Assembly (NCBI GenBank): GCA_947503655.1 | Contig: CANNEP010000024.1 | Location: 1 to 37,687 of the forward strand | Direction of reading: 5' to 3' | DNA: 37,687 nucleotides | Source of the DNA: an uncultured Microbacterium sp. | Lineage (GTDB): Bacteria > Actinomycetota > Actinomycetes > Actinomycetales > Microbacteriaceae | In this document: positions 16,793 through 24,818 of the stretch, in pieces | Layout: each line of letters opens with the position of its first letter | Position numbering within the stretch: the stretch's first letter is position 1 | Notes under the pieces: generated by a model | The model's database searches: none | What the model was told of the DNA's origin: nothing | The model's input: only the letters and a program-made list of their open reading frames with translations | Translations under genes and position numbers: made by a program

Positions 16793-17505
16793 GCGGCACT
16801 CACCTTCGCGACGAAGCGGTAGCCGAGACTCTGCACCGTCTCAATGAACCGCGGTGACGCGGCATCGTCACCCAGCACCCGCCGCAGCTCAGCGATGCGG
16901 TGATCGACGGCACGAGACGACGATGCGAAGTCGAAGCCCCACAGCGTCGCAAGTAAACGTTCGCGCGTATGTACCTCGTCGGCATGCAGCATGAAGTACT
17001 CGAGCAACGTCATGGCCTTCGGAGTCAGCACGAGTTCGGTGTCGCCGAGCCACACCCGCCGCGCACCGCGGTCGACAACGAGGTCGTGCGCGTTGAGGCG
17101 CCCAGCCGCGGTGAGCGGTGCCTGCCCCTGCGCCGAACGACGCAGCACGGCGCGTATGCGCGACACCAGCTCACGCGGGTCGAACGGTTTGTTGAGGTAG
17201 TCGTCGGCACCCTCGTCGAGGGCGGCGCTGCGTTCTGATGCCTCGCCAATCTGAGTGAGCAGGATGATCGGGAGCCACAGGCTGCGTTCACGAACACGCC
17301 TCACGAACTCCCGACCATCCATGTGCGGCATCAGTACGTCGCACACCACGAGGTCTGGCGTGCGACGCTCGACGGCCGCGAGTGCTTCAACGCCGTCGCC
17401 CGCCGTCTCCACGTCGAAGCCGCTGCGTTCTAAGAACGGCCCGAGCGCGCCGGTGATCGCGGTGTCGTCATCGACGAGCAGAATGTGCGGACGATCGGCG
17501 CTCAT
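16789..17505 (-). CDS. OmpR-family response regulator
   Basis: A 238-residue regulator with an N-terminal receiver (acidic pair DDD at residues 12-14, phospho-acceptor Asp in VVCDVLMPHMDG, conserved Lys in NKPFDP) and a C-terminal winged helix (VLTPKAMTLLEYFMLHADEV, SSRAVDHRIAELRRVLGDDA, SLGYRFVAK). It precedes its kinase in one operon. The adjacent lipoprotein/DUF3060 genes share orientation just upstream and might be co-transcribed or controlled by it. Confidence 0.92.
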   Translation of the reverse strand: MSADRPHILLVDDDTAITGALGPFLERSGFDVETAGDGVEALAAVERRTPDLVVCDVLMPHMDGREFVRRVRERSLWLPIILLTQIGEASERSAALDEGADDYLNKPFDPRELVSRIRAVLRRSAQGQAPLTAAGRLNAHDLVVDRGARRVWLGDTELVLTPKAMTLLEYFMLHADEVHTRERLLATLWGFDFASSSRAVDHRIAELRRVLGDDAASPRFIETVQSLGYRFVAKVSAA

Positions 17506-17506
17506 G

Positions 17507-17776
17507 TCACTCGGCCTTCAGTACGTTGGTTGAGCCGACGTCGGTGATGCGTGGGGTGTCACCCGTCCAAATGACGACGTTGCCCTCACCGTTGACGACC
17601 AGCGTCTCGACAGAGCCAACGAAAACAAGGTTGCCGTCGCCAATGACCTTGAGCGTGCGGACGTCATCGGCCACGATCTGCGAGCCGGTTGTGTTGAGAA
17701 TGAGGGCCTCACACCACCCCTCCACCTGCGTTGACATCGCATTGTCCAGGAGCGTCAGGCCACCGTCGCACTTCAT
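17507..17776 (-). CDS. DUF3060 domain protein, probably the 3' part of a frameshifted lipoprotein gene
   Basis: The 89-residue frame reads CDGGLTLLDNAM, IVADDVRTLKVIGDGNLVFV and GSVETLVVNGEGNVVIWTGD, a short parallel-beta pattern typical of DUF3060. It has no signal peptide of its own. Its ATG overlaps the TGA of the upstream lipoprotein frame (ATGA). In DUF3060 lipoproteins the anchor, a linker and this domain are one polypeptide, and the domain normally starts at the CDGG found here two residues after the ATG. I therefore think this is the second half of one gene broken by a one-base change. Separate coupled genes are the alternative. Confidence 0.6.
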   Translation of the reverse strand: MKCDGGLTLLDNAMSTQVEGWCEALILNTTGSQIVADDVRTLKVIGDGNLVFVGSVETLVVNGEGNVVIWTGDTPRITDVGSTNVLKAE

Positions 17777-18132
17777 GGTGCGGCGGTGACAGTGACCCCC
17801 GGAATGTTGCTGAAGTCACGCTGCACGTCGATCGTGAACGACGACGCAGACGTGTCGAGCAATGACAGGTCGGGCAGGCGGAAGAGCGGAACCGGCGGGA
17901 ACTGTCCGACGTCGTAACCGGAAACGGTGGCGACGGCCGGCGCGGTCGGCGTCGCGGTGGCGGACGGCGTAGCAGTGGGCTTCGCAGCAGACGTGGCCGT
18001 GGGTTTGGGTGAGGACTCAGCCTCGGTTGTCGCCCCCGCTGAACAACCGGCGAGAGCGAAGGCAATGATGCCAACTCCAACCCCGGTCACAAGGCCGCGC
18101 ACCGTGCGAACAGTGCGAGAGTTTGTGTTCAT
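17773..18132 (-). CDS. Lipoprotein N-terminal half (partner of the DUF3060 frame)
   Basis: A 119-residue frame with a lipoprotein signal peptide: basic N terminus, hydrophobic GLVTGVGVGIIAFALAGC and lipobox LAGC with the lipid-modified Cys at residue 30. A Thr/Pro/Ala-rich linker follows, then FTIDVQRDFSNIPGVTVTAAP and the stop. The linker reads straight into the DUF3060 domain in the -1 frame. As it stands this product would be an anchored tail with no folded domain. Confidence 0.6.
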   Translation of the reverse strand: MNTNSRTVRTVRGLVTGVGVGIIAFALAGCSAGATTEAESSPKPTATSAAKPTATPSATATPTAPAVATVSGYDVGQFPPVPLFRLPDLSLLDTSASSFTIDVQRDFSNIPGVTVTAAP

Positions 18133-18207
18133 AACGCCAGACTATCCAGCGATTGTCGCACCCCTGTCGCCACCGTGTCGCAACTTAGCGACACCGTCAC
18201 CCGCCGG

Positions 18208-19641
18208 TCACTCAACGGCGCGTGCACTCCACCACTCGCGCAACCGCGCTTCCGCGGCCTCGACACCGATCATGCCTTCGTCGAGACGAATGTCCATCAA
18301 GAACTTGTAGGCTTCGCCGACTTCGCGGCCGGGGCCGATGCCCAGGATCTCCTGGATCTGGTTGCCGTCGAGTTCGGGGCGGAGGGAGTCGAGCTCTTCC
18401 TGTGTGGCGAGCTCGTCGATGCGCTTTTCGATGTCGTCGTAGGCGCGGGCGAGGCGGGCAGCCTTTTTCTTATTGCGCGTCGTGACGTCGGCGCGCGTGA
18501 GAATGTGTAGTACGGCGAGCAGGTCGCCGGCGTCGCGCACGTAGCGGCGTACGGCAGAGTCGGTCCACGCGCCTTCGGCGTATCCGAAGAACCGCAAGTG
18601 CAGCTCAACGAGTTTCGCAACTGAGGCAGTCGTGTCGTTGTCGAACCGCAGCGCCTGCAGACGCTTTTTCACCATGCGTGAGCCGACCACGTCGTGATGA
18701 TGAAAAGTCACGCCACCGTTCGGCTCGAGCTTGCGGGTGCGGGGCTTGCCCACGTCGTGAAGCAGCGCCGCCAAGCGCAACGCGATGTTTGGTTCCGCGT
18801 CGCCGAAGCGCTCCTTCTCATGCTGAATCGCCTGACGCAGCACGGTGAGCGAGTGCTCGTAAACATCTTTGTGGTGGTGGTGCTCATCGACCTCAAGCTG
18901 AAGCGCCGAAACTTCGGGCATGAACTCATCGATGAGCCCAGTCTCGACCATAAGGCGGATGCCGCGCGAGGGGTCGTCGGTCTGCAGCAGGCGCACGATC
19001 TCCGACTGAATGCGCTCGGGCGAAACGATGCTGATGGTGGCGCGAAGCGCTGCGATGGCCTCGAGGGTCGGCTCAGCAACCTCAAACTCCAGCTGCGACG
19101 CGAAGCGCGCGGCACGCAGCATGCGCAGCGGGTCGTCACCGAAGCTGATGGTGGGGTCGATCGGGGTGCGCAGCACGCCTGCCACGAGGTCCTCGACACC
19201 GCCGGTCGGGTCAACGAGTGTGACCGACGGAACCTTGAGTGCCATCGCATTGACGGTGAAGTCACGACGGGTCAGGTCGGCGTCGAGATTGTCGCCAAAG
19301 GCGACAACGGGCTTGCGCGTGACACCGTCGTAGGCGTCGGCGCGGTACGTGGTGATCTCAACGTTTTCACCCTTGACGCGTGCGCCAATGGTTCCGAATG
19401 CCCGCCCAATGTCCCACTGCGTCGTAGAAATCGGGGTGACGATCGCGAGAATTTCGTCGGGCAAAGCGTTCGTTGTGAAGTCGAGGTCGTGCGTCGGGCG
19501 CCCGAGCAGCGCGTCTCGCACCGGGCCGCCAACGAGAGCGAGATCTTTGCCGGCGGCCGCGAACGCGTCAGCGACGGTTGCGACAACGGGAGAGGTTGCG
19601 ACTGCTTGAAGGCGCGCGAGACCCTCCACCATGTTCAGCAT
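18208..19641 (-). CDS. cca: CCA tRNA nucleotidyltransferase
   Basis: Adds or repairs the 3' CCA of tRNAs. The 477-residue protein has the class II nucleotidyltransferase head: GGPVRDALLG, the metal-binding HDLDFTT, and LTRRDFTVNAMA. A long helical body follows with an HD domain (LLHDVGKPRTRK, FHHHDVVGSRM). The length is normal for actinobacteria, where this gene usually lies close to murJ and trxB as here. Start: ATG at 19641, with another in frame at 19632; no clear ribosome site separates them. Confidence 0.93.
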   Translation of the reverse strand: MLNMVEGLARLQAVATSPVVATVADAFAAAGKDLALVGGPVRDALLGRPTHDLDFTTNALPDEILAIVTPISTTQWDIGRAFGTIGARVKGENVEITTYRADAYDGVTRKPVVAFGDNLDADLTRRDFTVNAMALKVPSVTLVDPTGGVEDLVAGVLRTPIDPTISFGDDPLRMLRAARFASQLEFEVAEPTLEAIAALRATISIVSPERIQSEIVRLLQTDDPSRGIRLMVETGLIDEFMPEVSALQLEVDEHHHHKDVYEHSLTVLRQAIQHEKERFGDAEPNIALRLAALLHDVGKPRTRKLEPNGGVTFHHHDVVGSRMVKKRLQALRFDNDTTASVAKLVELHLRFFGYAEGAWTDSAVRRYVRDAGDLLAVLHILTRADVTTRNKKKAARLARAYDDIEKRIDELATQEELDSLRPELDGNQIQEILGIGPGREVGEAYKFLMDIRLDEGMIGVEAAEARLREWWSARAVE

Positions 19642-19686
19642 CCTTCGAGCCTACTAAAACGGCGCTGAACAGATGATGACCGCGGT

Positions 19687-19944
19687 CTAGACCTGGTCGT
19701 TAGGCAGTTGCGTCTCGGTGCGCGTCACGCGGGAGCCCGACGCCGGGTCGACCTGCGTCGATGAAACGCTTGACGACGAACGGCGGCTGAACATGATGCC
19801 CAGCCCAATAAGGAACATCAGGGCACCGGCGCCCATCATGATGTACCCGACAAGGTCAAGATCAATCCAGTCCACCTGGAAATTTAGCGCGAACGCCAAA
19901 ATGGCACCGATCACAAAGATGAAGATTCCGAATCCGATGGTCAT
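19687..19944 (-). CDS. Small membrane protein, DUF6458 family
   Basis: An 85-residue protein with two helices: TIGFGIFIFVIGAILAFALN and LDLVGYIMMGAGALMFLIGL, then a short charged tail (GIMFSRRSSSSV). The start MTIGFGIFI and the inter-helix loop QVDWIDLDLVGYIMM fit DUF6458, a family widespread in actinobacteria with no known function. GAGGCAGC lies just before the ATG. Confidence 0.8.
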   Translation of the reverse strand: MTIGFGIFIFVIGAILAFALNFQVDWIDLDLVGYIMMGAGALMFLIGLGIMFSRRSSSSVSSTQVDPASGSRVTRTETQLPNDQV

Positions 19945-20037
19945 GCTGCCTCCTCAAGGGATGTTCTGCACTAGTTGTGGCCGCGAGTCTATGGGATCCC
20001 GTGGCGGAGAACTAGAGGGTTGACCCGCAGAGGCGCT

Positions 20038-21576
20038 TTACGGTATCTCTTGCGTTGACGCGACGCGCAGGAACCCACCCATGATGAGCTCGCGCACGCG
20101 GGGGAGAAGGTCGGCGCGGAGCGCGACCGGGTCAACCTCCCACAGGTGAGCGATCGCGTCGCTGATCTGTTGCAACGAGAGTTCGCCGTCACATGCACCA
20201 ACGAGCGCCGCCAGATCGGGGTCGACAGAGAGTGCACGACCAAAACCCGAGCCCTGATTCAACTCGATGACCGTCGGGTCTTCAGCGCCGGGAAGGTAGT
20301 GACGCTTTTCGGTCACATCGGGCGCCGCCACGAGGTGCAGAGCGGCCAGGTCGTCATCATTCAACCCGCCAACCGCGTCGTGTGCGGCGAGCATGTCGGC
20401 GAGGTGCGCACCAATCGTGCCCTCCGCCGGAATCGGTGTCACTACCCGCTCAAAACGGCGTAGCGTCGGCTCACCCTCGACCGGACGACGCAGCAAAACG
20501 TACCCAAACCCGATCGCCGTGACGTTGCGGTGCGAGAAGTCGTCGAGCCACGCATCGAGCAGCCGCTCGTGCACATCGGTGCCCTGCACGGTTCCGCCAT
20601 CGCGAATCCACAGCGCGGCGTACTCGGCGGGATCGAGCTGTTCGCGCTCAATGACCCACGCTTCGAGCGGCACCGGCGATGCCTCGACCCATGACCGCAC
20701 GCGGTCCAGCCCATCGGTGCCCCAACGGTACTCCCAGTTGCCCAAGAACTGCGCGATGCCGCCGGGGTTCAGGTGCTCCCCAACGCCCGCGAAAACAGCG
20801 GCCACGAGGTCGTCCCCCTGCATGCCGCCGTCGCGGTACTCGTACGCGGGTACGTCGTCGCGGCGCGGCGTAATAACAAACGGCGGGTTCGACACGATGC
20901 GGTCAAACGTCTCGCCGGCGACCGGCTCAAACAGGCTGCCCGCCCGCACGTCAATGTCATCGACGCAGTTCAGCAGCGCGTTGAACCGCGCAAATGCGAG
21001 GGCGTTCTCCGAAATATCGGTTGCGACAACACGGTCGGCGTGACGACGCGCACGCAACGCCTGAATTCCGCACCCGGTGCCGAGGTCGAAGACGCTACCC
21101 GCGGGAGTCGGAACCTGGAGTCCGGCAAGCGTCAACGATGCGCCGCCGACACCCAAGACATGGTCGTCGGGGAGCGGGCCACCGAGTGCCGTCTCGTCGA
21201 GGTCGCTCGCGATCCACCATTCGCCGGCACCGGCCTCATCGACAAAAGACTGCGGCCGAATCAACACGGTGGGCGCACACACGTCATCTCCGGCCACGAG
21301 GCCCAGGGTGCGCACGCCGTCGATGCCAACGGTCGGCAGCGCTGCAGCGACATCGACCGTCGGCTGCGCGATACCGAGGACGAAAAGGCGGGCGAGGACC
21401 GCCACCGCGTCCGTACGATTCTTGAGTGCTCGCAGAGCCGGCACCCTGGTTCCGCGTGCGAACGCATTGTCGGCTGCAACGCCCCACGCGGCGCGAATGC
21501 TCTCTGACGTAAAGCGCGCCTCGCGAAGGTCGGTGGCGAGCGCGGCGATCAGAGCGGAATCAGCGTGAATATGCAC
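20038..21576 (-). CDS. Class I SAM-dependent methyltransferase with DUF7059 N-terminal domain
   Basis: A 512-residue cytoplasmic protein. Residues about 15-105 match DUF7059 (LREARFTSESIRAAWGV, then FVLGIAQPTVDVAAALP). The methyltransferase core follows with SAM motif I FDLGTGCGIQALRARRHA, motif II VVATDISENALAFARFN and the catalytic-type NPPFVI tetrapeptide typical of N-methyltransferases such as HemK/RsmC. The C-terminal 200 residues are poorly defined. The NPPF motif suggests methylation of a nitrogen in RNA, DNA or protein; the target is unknown. Confidence 0.83.
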   Translation of the reverse strand: MHIHADSALIAALATDLREARFTSESIRAAWGVAADNAFARGTRVPALRALKNRTDAVAVLARLFVLGIAQPTVDVAAALPTVGIDGVRTLGLVAGDDVCAPTVLIRPQSFVDEAGAGEWWIASDLDETALGGPLPDDHVLGVGGASLTLAGLQVPTPAGSVFDLGTGCGIQALRARRHADRVVATDISENALAFARFNALLNCVDDIDVRAGSLFEPVAGETFDRIVSNPPFVITPRRDDVPAYEYRDGGMQGDDLVAAVFAGVGEHLNPGGIAQFLGNWEYRWGTDGLDRVRSWVEASPVPLEAWVIEREQLDPAEYAALWIRDGGTVQGTDVHERLLDAWLDDFSHRNVTAIGFGYVLLRRPVEGEPTLRRFERVVTPIPAEGTIGAHLADMLAAHDAVGGLNDDDLAALHLVAAPDVTEKRHYLPGAEDPTVIELNQGSGFGRALSVDPDLAALVGACDGELSLQQISDAIAHLWEVDPVALRADLLPRVRELIMGGFLRVASTQEIP

Positions 21577-21630
21577 CTCTCTATTGCAACACGCGTAAGA
21601 GCGTTGTGTTTATACGGAGGCGGAACCACA

Positions 21631-21644
21631 AAATTGCGCAATTT
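21631..21644. promoter_or_regulatory. 14-bp perfect palindrome between divergent genes
   Basis: AAATTGCGCAATTT lies between the methyltransferase start (21576) and the small secreted protein (21754), flanked by a looser CACAA/TTGTG pair. It is a candidate operator for either gene. A copy of the over-represented octamer (21621-21628) adjoins it. Confidence 0.35.
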
Positions 21645-21753
21645 GGGTTGTGCAAGCATGAGGCGGGGCCGGAACGCTCGACGGGCAACATGAGACCGTC
21701 CTAATCTTCGAGGGTGACGTGGAGCACGCCACTGAGTTCCTTTGGGAGGGTAA

Positions 21754-21996
21754 ATGTCCATCAAGCGCATCGCTGGCACCGTCTTGGTCGCCGGTATTCT
21801 CACGTTCGGAGCGATGCCAATGCTGGCAACCTCCGCTGTTGCCGCACCGCACTCCGAGCAGATGGACGGTAGCGACCACGGCAACGCCAACAAGCCCGCT
21901 CGCCAAGACCCGCAGCCAGACAAGGGCAAGGACTGCATGGAGCACGGCCGCTGGGGTGGCATCAATGAAGACCACTGCGGTGGTGACCTGAAGTAG
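21754..21996 (+). CDS. Small secreted protein of unknown function
   Basis: An 80-residue protein with a Sec signal peptide (KRIAGTVLVAGILTFGAMPM, cleavage probably after AVAA at about residue 31). The mature part of about 50 residues is hydrophilic and rich in Asp, His, Gly and Lys, with only two cysteines (KDCMEHGRWGG and EDHCGGD) that could form a disulfide, and several His that could bind metal. GGGAGG precedes the ATG, so translation looks real. I do not recognise a family. It precedes luxS by about 90 bases across a strong hairpin. Confidence 0.7.
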   Translation: MSIKRIAGTVLVAGILTFGAMPMLATSAVAAPHSEQMDGSDHGNANKPARQDPQPDKGKDCMEHGRWGGINEDHCGGDLK

Positions 21997-22007
21997 TCGA
22001 CAGATGT

Positions 22008-22048
22008 CGAACGGTGTCGCGCGTGTCGGATCCGCGCGGCACCGTTCG
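22008..22048 (+). promoter_or_regulatory. Very stable hairpin between the secreted protein gene and luxS
   Basis: A 16-pair stem with one G-U (arms beginning CGAACGGTG and ending CACCGTTCG, with CGCGCG/CGCGCG inside) and a nine-base loop. No T tract follows. It could terminate or protect the upstream message, or act in the leader of luxS, whose start is 41 bases downstream. Confidence 0.55.
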
Positions 22049-22089
22049 CTATGTTCGAAGCACCCCATTCTTTGAACAACGGAGAACTC

Positions 22090-22563
22090 ATGGCCGAGGT
22101 TGAAAGCTTCACGCTGGATCACACCGCAGTACTCGCACCTTACATTCGCCTGATCGGCGTGAGCGCGGGCCCACGCGGTGACGAAATCTCCAACTTCGAC
22201 GTGCGCTTCGTGCAGCCGAACGCGGGCGAGATTCCCACCGCGGGTCTGCACACGATCGAGCACCTGCTCGCGAGCCTGCTGCGTGATCGTCTCGACGGCG
22301 TCATCGATATTTCCCCGTTCGGGTGCCGCACGGGCTTTCACCTCATCACGTGGGGTCAGCCCACGGTCGAGCAGGTCGCCGTCGCCATCACCGAGTGCCT
22401 CGAGTTCATCGCGAGCGAGGCCGAGTGGAGCGACGTGCAGGGCGTATCAGCTGAGGGCTGCGGCAACTACCGCGATCACAGCCTGCACAGCGCCCGCGAG
22501 TGGGCGAAGGTTATTGTCGCTCAGGGCCTCAGCCGCGACGCTTTCCGCCGCGTCGGCGTCTAA
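22090..22563 (+). CDS. luxS: S-ribosylhomocysteine lyase LuxS
   Basis: Cleaves S-ribosylhomocysteine to homocysteine and the precursor of autoinducer AI-2, part of the activated methyl cycle. The 157-residue product has the zinc ligands in HTIEH, the active-site segment FGCRTGFHL, and a later zinc cysteine in [10 protein letters not shown], in the correct order and spacing. The start is the ATG at 22090 with GGAG upstream; a frame extension to 22051 lacks a ribosome site. The gene stands alone, without pfs or methionine genes beside it. AI-2 signalling as opposed to simple detoxification cannot be told from sequence. Confidence 0.93.
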   Translation: MAEVESFTLDHTAVLAPYIRLIGVSAGPRGDEISNFDVRFVQPNAGEIPTAGLHTIEHLLASLLRDRLDGVIDISPFGCRTGFHLITWGQPTVEQVAVAITECLEFIASEAEWSDVQGVSAEGCGNYRDHSLHSAREWAKVIVAQGLSRDAFRRVGV

Positions 22564-22664
22564 GCGCAGCCGCCCTGATTCTGGCCGGGCTGCCAGGGTA
22601 GCGAGAGGCCCCTGCCCTAGAATCAAGGCAGTCGTGTGGCGTGTGTTCACCCGACCCCTGTGAA

Positions 22665-24818
22665 ATGACCACGACGCGACCTCTTCCTTCAGCCTTGCGC
22701 TGGCGCCACGCGGCGACGCTGTGCGCCGCGACGCTTGTCGTGGGTTCGGGCCTCGTGATCGCACCCGCCGCTTTCGCCGCAGAAACTCCCACACCCACGC
22801 CCACCGTGTCGCCAGTGACGCCGGCTCCGGAGCCCACGGCTGACGCCGGAGTCGGAACCATGGTTGCGGCTGCGCGCGCGGGTGGCGTCTTTGAGCCCGG
22901 CACGGATCTCGTCGTCGACGTGCGCCTCACCAACGGGGGAGCGAGCACGACTGTCGCGGGCACCGCGACGATGCGCGTCGGCGCCACCGCGCTCGCCGAC
23001 GAAACGTCGATTGCCGATTGGTTGGCTGGCGGCACGGTCACCGGGCTCTTCACCGATATTGGCACCGTGGCGGTGGCCCCGGTCAGCGCCGGTGCCACCA
23101 CGAACTTCGAGATGACGGGCTCGCGTATTGTCACGACGCTGACGGATCTCACCCCCGGCGTCTATCCGATTGAAGTGTCGTATGTCGCTGGCACCGTGAC
23201 GCACACAGACCACACCGTCATCATGGTTCCGCAAGCCGGCGACAACGTTTCTGTCGTGGTTCCGTTCACGGCCCCCGCCATAACTTCGGGGCTTCTTACG
23301 CCCGCGGCGTTGGCCGAGCTCACGGATGCTGATGGTGACCTCACGCTCGCGTTGCGCGCCGCGCAGCAGGCCAACGTGATCGTCGCCGTTGACCCCGCGA
23401 TCATTGCCGCCATGCGCGTGCTGGGTACGTCGGCGCCGGCGTCGGTGCAGGCGTGGCTCACCGCATTTGATGAGCTCGACAACGACATTTTTGCGCTGCC
23501 GTTTGCAGATCCTGACATCGCCACGCTGGTGGCCGCGGGCCAGCCCACGCTGGGGCCGACGTCGCTCACTCGTTACCTCGACGCGAGCTTCACGCAACCG
23601 ATCGATGCGGCAACGCCGACGCCGACGCCGGGTGCCGTGCCGACGCTCGATGAGTTGCTCGCGATTCCTGGCGCGTTCGACGACCTGGTGTGGCCGACGG
23701 GCGGAACCATGACGCAGGCAACGGCGGAGTGGGCAGCGGCCGAAGACAAGACGGTGTTGGTGTCGTCGGCGCAGGCTGATGCTTCGCAGGCGCATGTCAC
23801 GCTCGATGGCAGTGGCGCTGATGCCCTGGTTTATGACGCCGAACTGTCAGCGGCGCTGTCGATTGCGGTCACGGAGAACGACGCGGTGTTGCGCAACGAC
23901 AGCCTCAGCACCGTGCTCGCGCTGGCGAGCATGACGAACGACAGTCGCGTGCTCGTGGCTCTCGAGCGCGGGCTCGAGTGGGACGAAGCAGCGACGACCG
24001 ACACACTGACCGCTCTCGAAGAGGCGTCGAGTGGGCGACTTGCTGGCGAAGTGAGTCTGCGCGCGCAGACTCCCGTGGCAGCCCCCGTGACGGCGGCACC
24101 CGAATCGACCGAGCGGGCGGCGACGCTGACGTCTCTCCTGCAGAACGAAGCGCCCCTTGCTGAGATGGCGGTCGTGTTGACCGACCCCACGCTCATCACC
24201 GGGGCCGAACGGGCTGAAGTGTTGCAGTTGTTCTCGGCAGCGTGGCTCGGCGACCCGGGGTGGGATGCGGCGATCGCTGCCCACCGCACCTCGGTGACGG
24301 CGACGTTGAATGCGATCGACATCGCACCGATCTCGACGATTCAGTTTTTGACGAGCGGATCCTCCATTCCGCTTCAGGTGCGCAACGACCTGCCGTTTGC
24401 TGCGACGGTGAAGCTGTGGGCTCAGCCCGACGACTTCCGCCTGACCGTCGAGTCACCGATCACCGTCGAGGCGCAAGCCGGTGCCGTTACCAAGGTGCTG
24501 GTTCCGGTCACCGCAGGTCTCGGCAACGGCGACGTCACCATTCGCTTCTGGCTCACGGCGGAGAACGGTCACAACATCGGGGCGCCGATGTACACCGACG
24601 TTCTCGTGCGCGCCGAGTGGGAGAAGATCGGTGTCGCGATCTCGGGCGCGGTCGTCATTTTGTTGATCGTCGGCGGTATATTCCGCACGGTGCATAAGCG
24701 TCGCAAGGCCCGTGCTTTGGCGGCTGCAGAGGCTGTCGAAGCTCCTGGCGAATCGGCTATTGCTGCTATTGGTGACGCCGAGGCCTGCGACGAAGAACCC
24801 AAGGATTTGAATGGCTAA
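22665..24818 (+). CDS. DUF6049 family exported membrane-anchored protein
   Basis: A 717-residue protein with a signal peptide (RHAATLCAATLVVGSGLVIA, then PAAFAAE), a Thr/Pro-rich linker, a long extracytoplasmic region and a C-terminal transmembrane helix (VAISGAVVILLIVGGIF) with a basic tail (RTVHKRRKARA). This is the DUF6049 architecture that precedes murJ in actinobacteria, and it overlaps murJ by eight bases here. Function is unknown; the constant link with the lipid II flippase suggests a role in cell-wall synthesis. An in-frame GTG at 22641 is possible; I prefer the ATG at 22665 because it opens a normal signal peptide. Confidence 0.85.
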   Translation: MTTTRPLPSALRWRHAATLCAATLVVGSGLVIAPAAFAAETPTPTPTVSPVTPAPEPTADAGVGTMVAAARAGGVFEPGTDLVVDVRLTNGGASTTVAGTATMRVGATALADETSIADWLAGGTVTGLFTDIGTVAVAPVSAGATTNFEMTGSRIVTTLTDLTPGVYPIEVSYVAGTVTHTDHTVIMVPQAGDNVSVVVPFTAPAITSGLLTPAALAELTDADGDLTLALRAAQQANVIVAVDPAIIAAMRVLGTSAPASVQAWLTAFDELDNDIFALPFADPDIATLVAAGQPTLGPTSLTRYLDASFTQPIDAATPTPTPGAVPTLDELLAIPGAFDDLVWPTGGTMTQATAEWAAAEDKTVLVSSAQADASQAHVTLDGSGADALVYDAELSAALSIAVTENDAVLRNDSLSTVLALASMTNDSRVLVALERGLEWDEAATTDTLTALEEASSGRLAGEVSLRAQTPVAAPVTAAPESTERAATLTSLLQNEAPLAEMAVVLTDPTLITGAERAEVLQLFSAAWLGDPGWDAAIAAHRTSVTATLNAIDIAPISTIQFLTSGSSIPLQVRNDLPFAATVKLWAQPDDFRLTVESPITVEAQAGAVTKVLVPVTAGLGNGDVTIRFWLTAENGHNIGAPMYTDVLVRAEWEKIGVAISGAVVILLIVGGIFRTVHKRRKARALAAAEAVEAPGESAIAAIGDAEACDEEPKDLNG

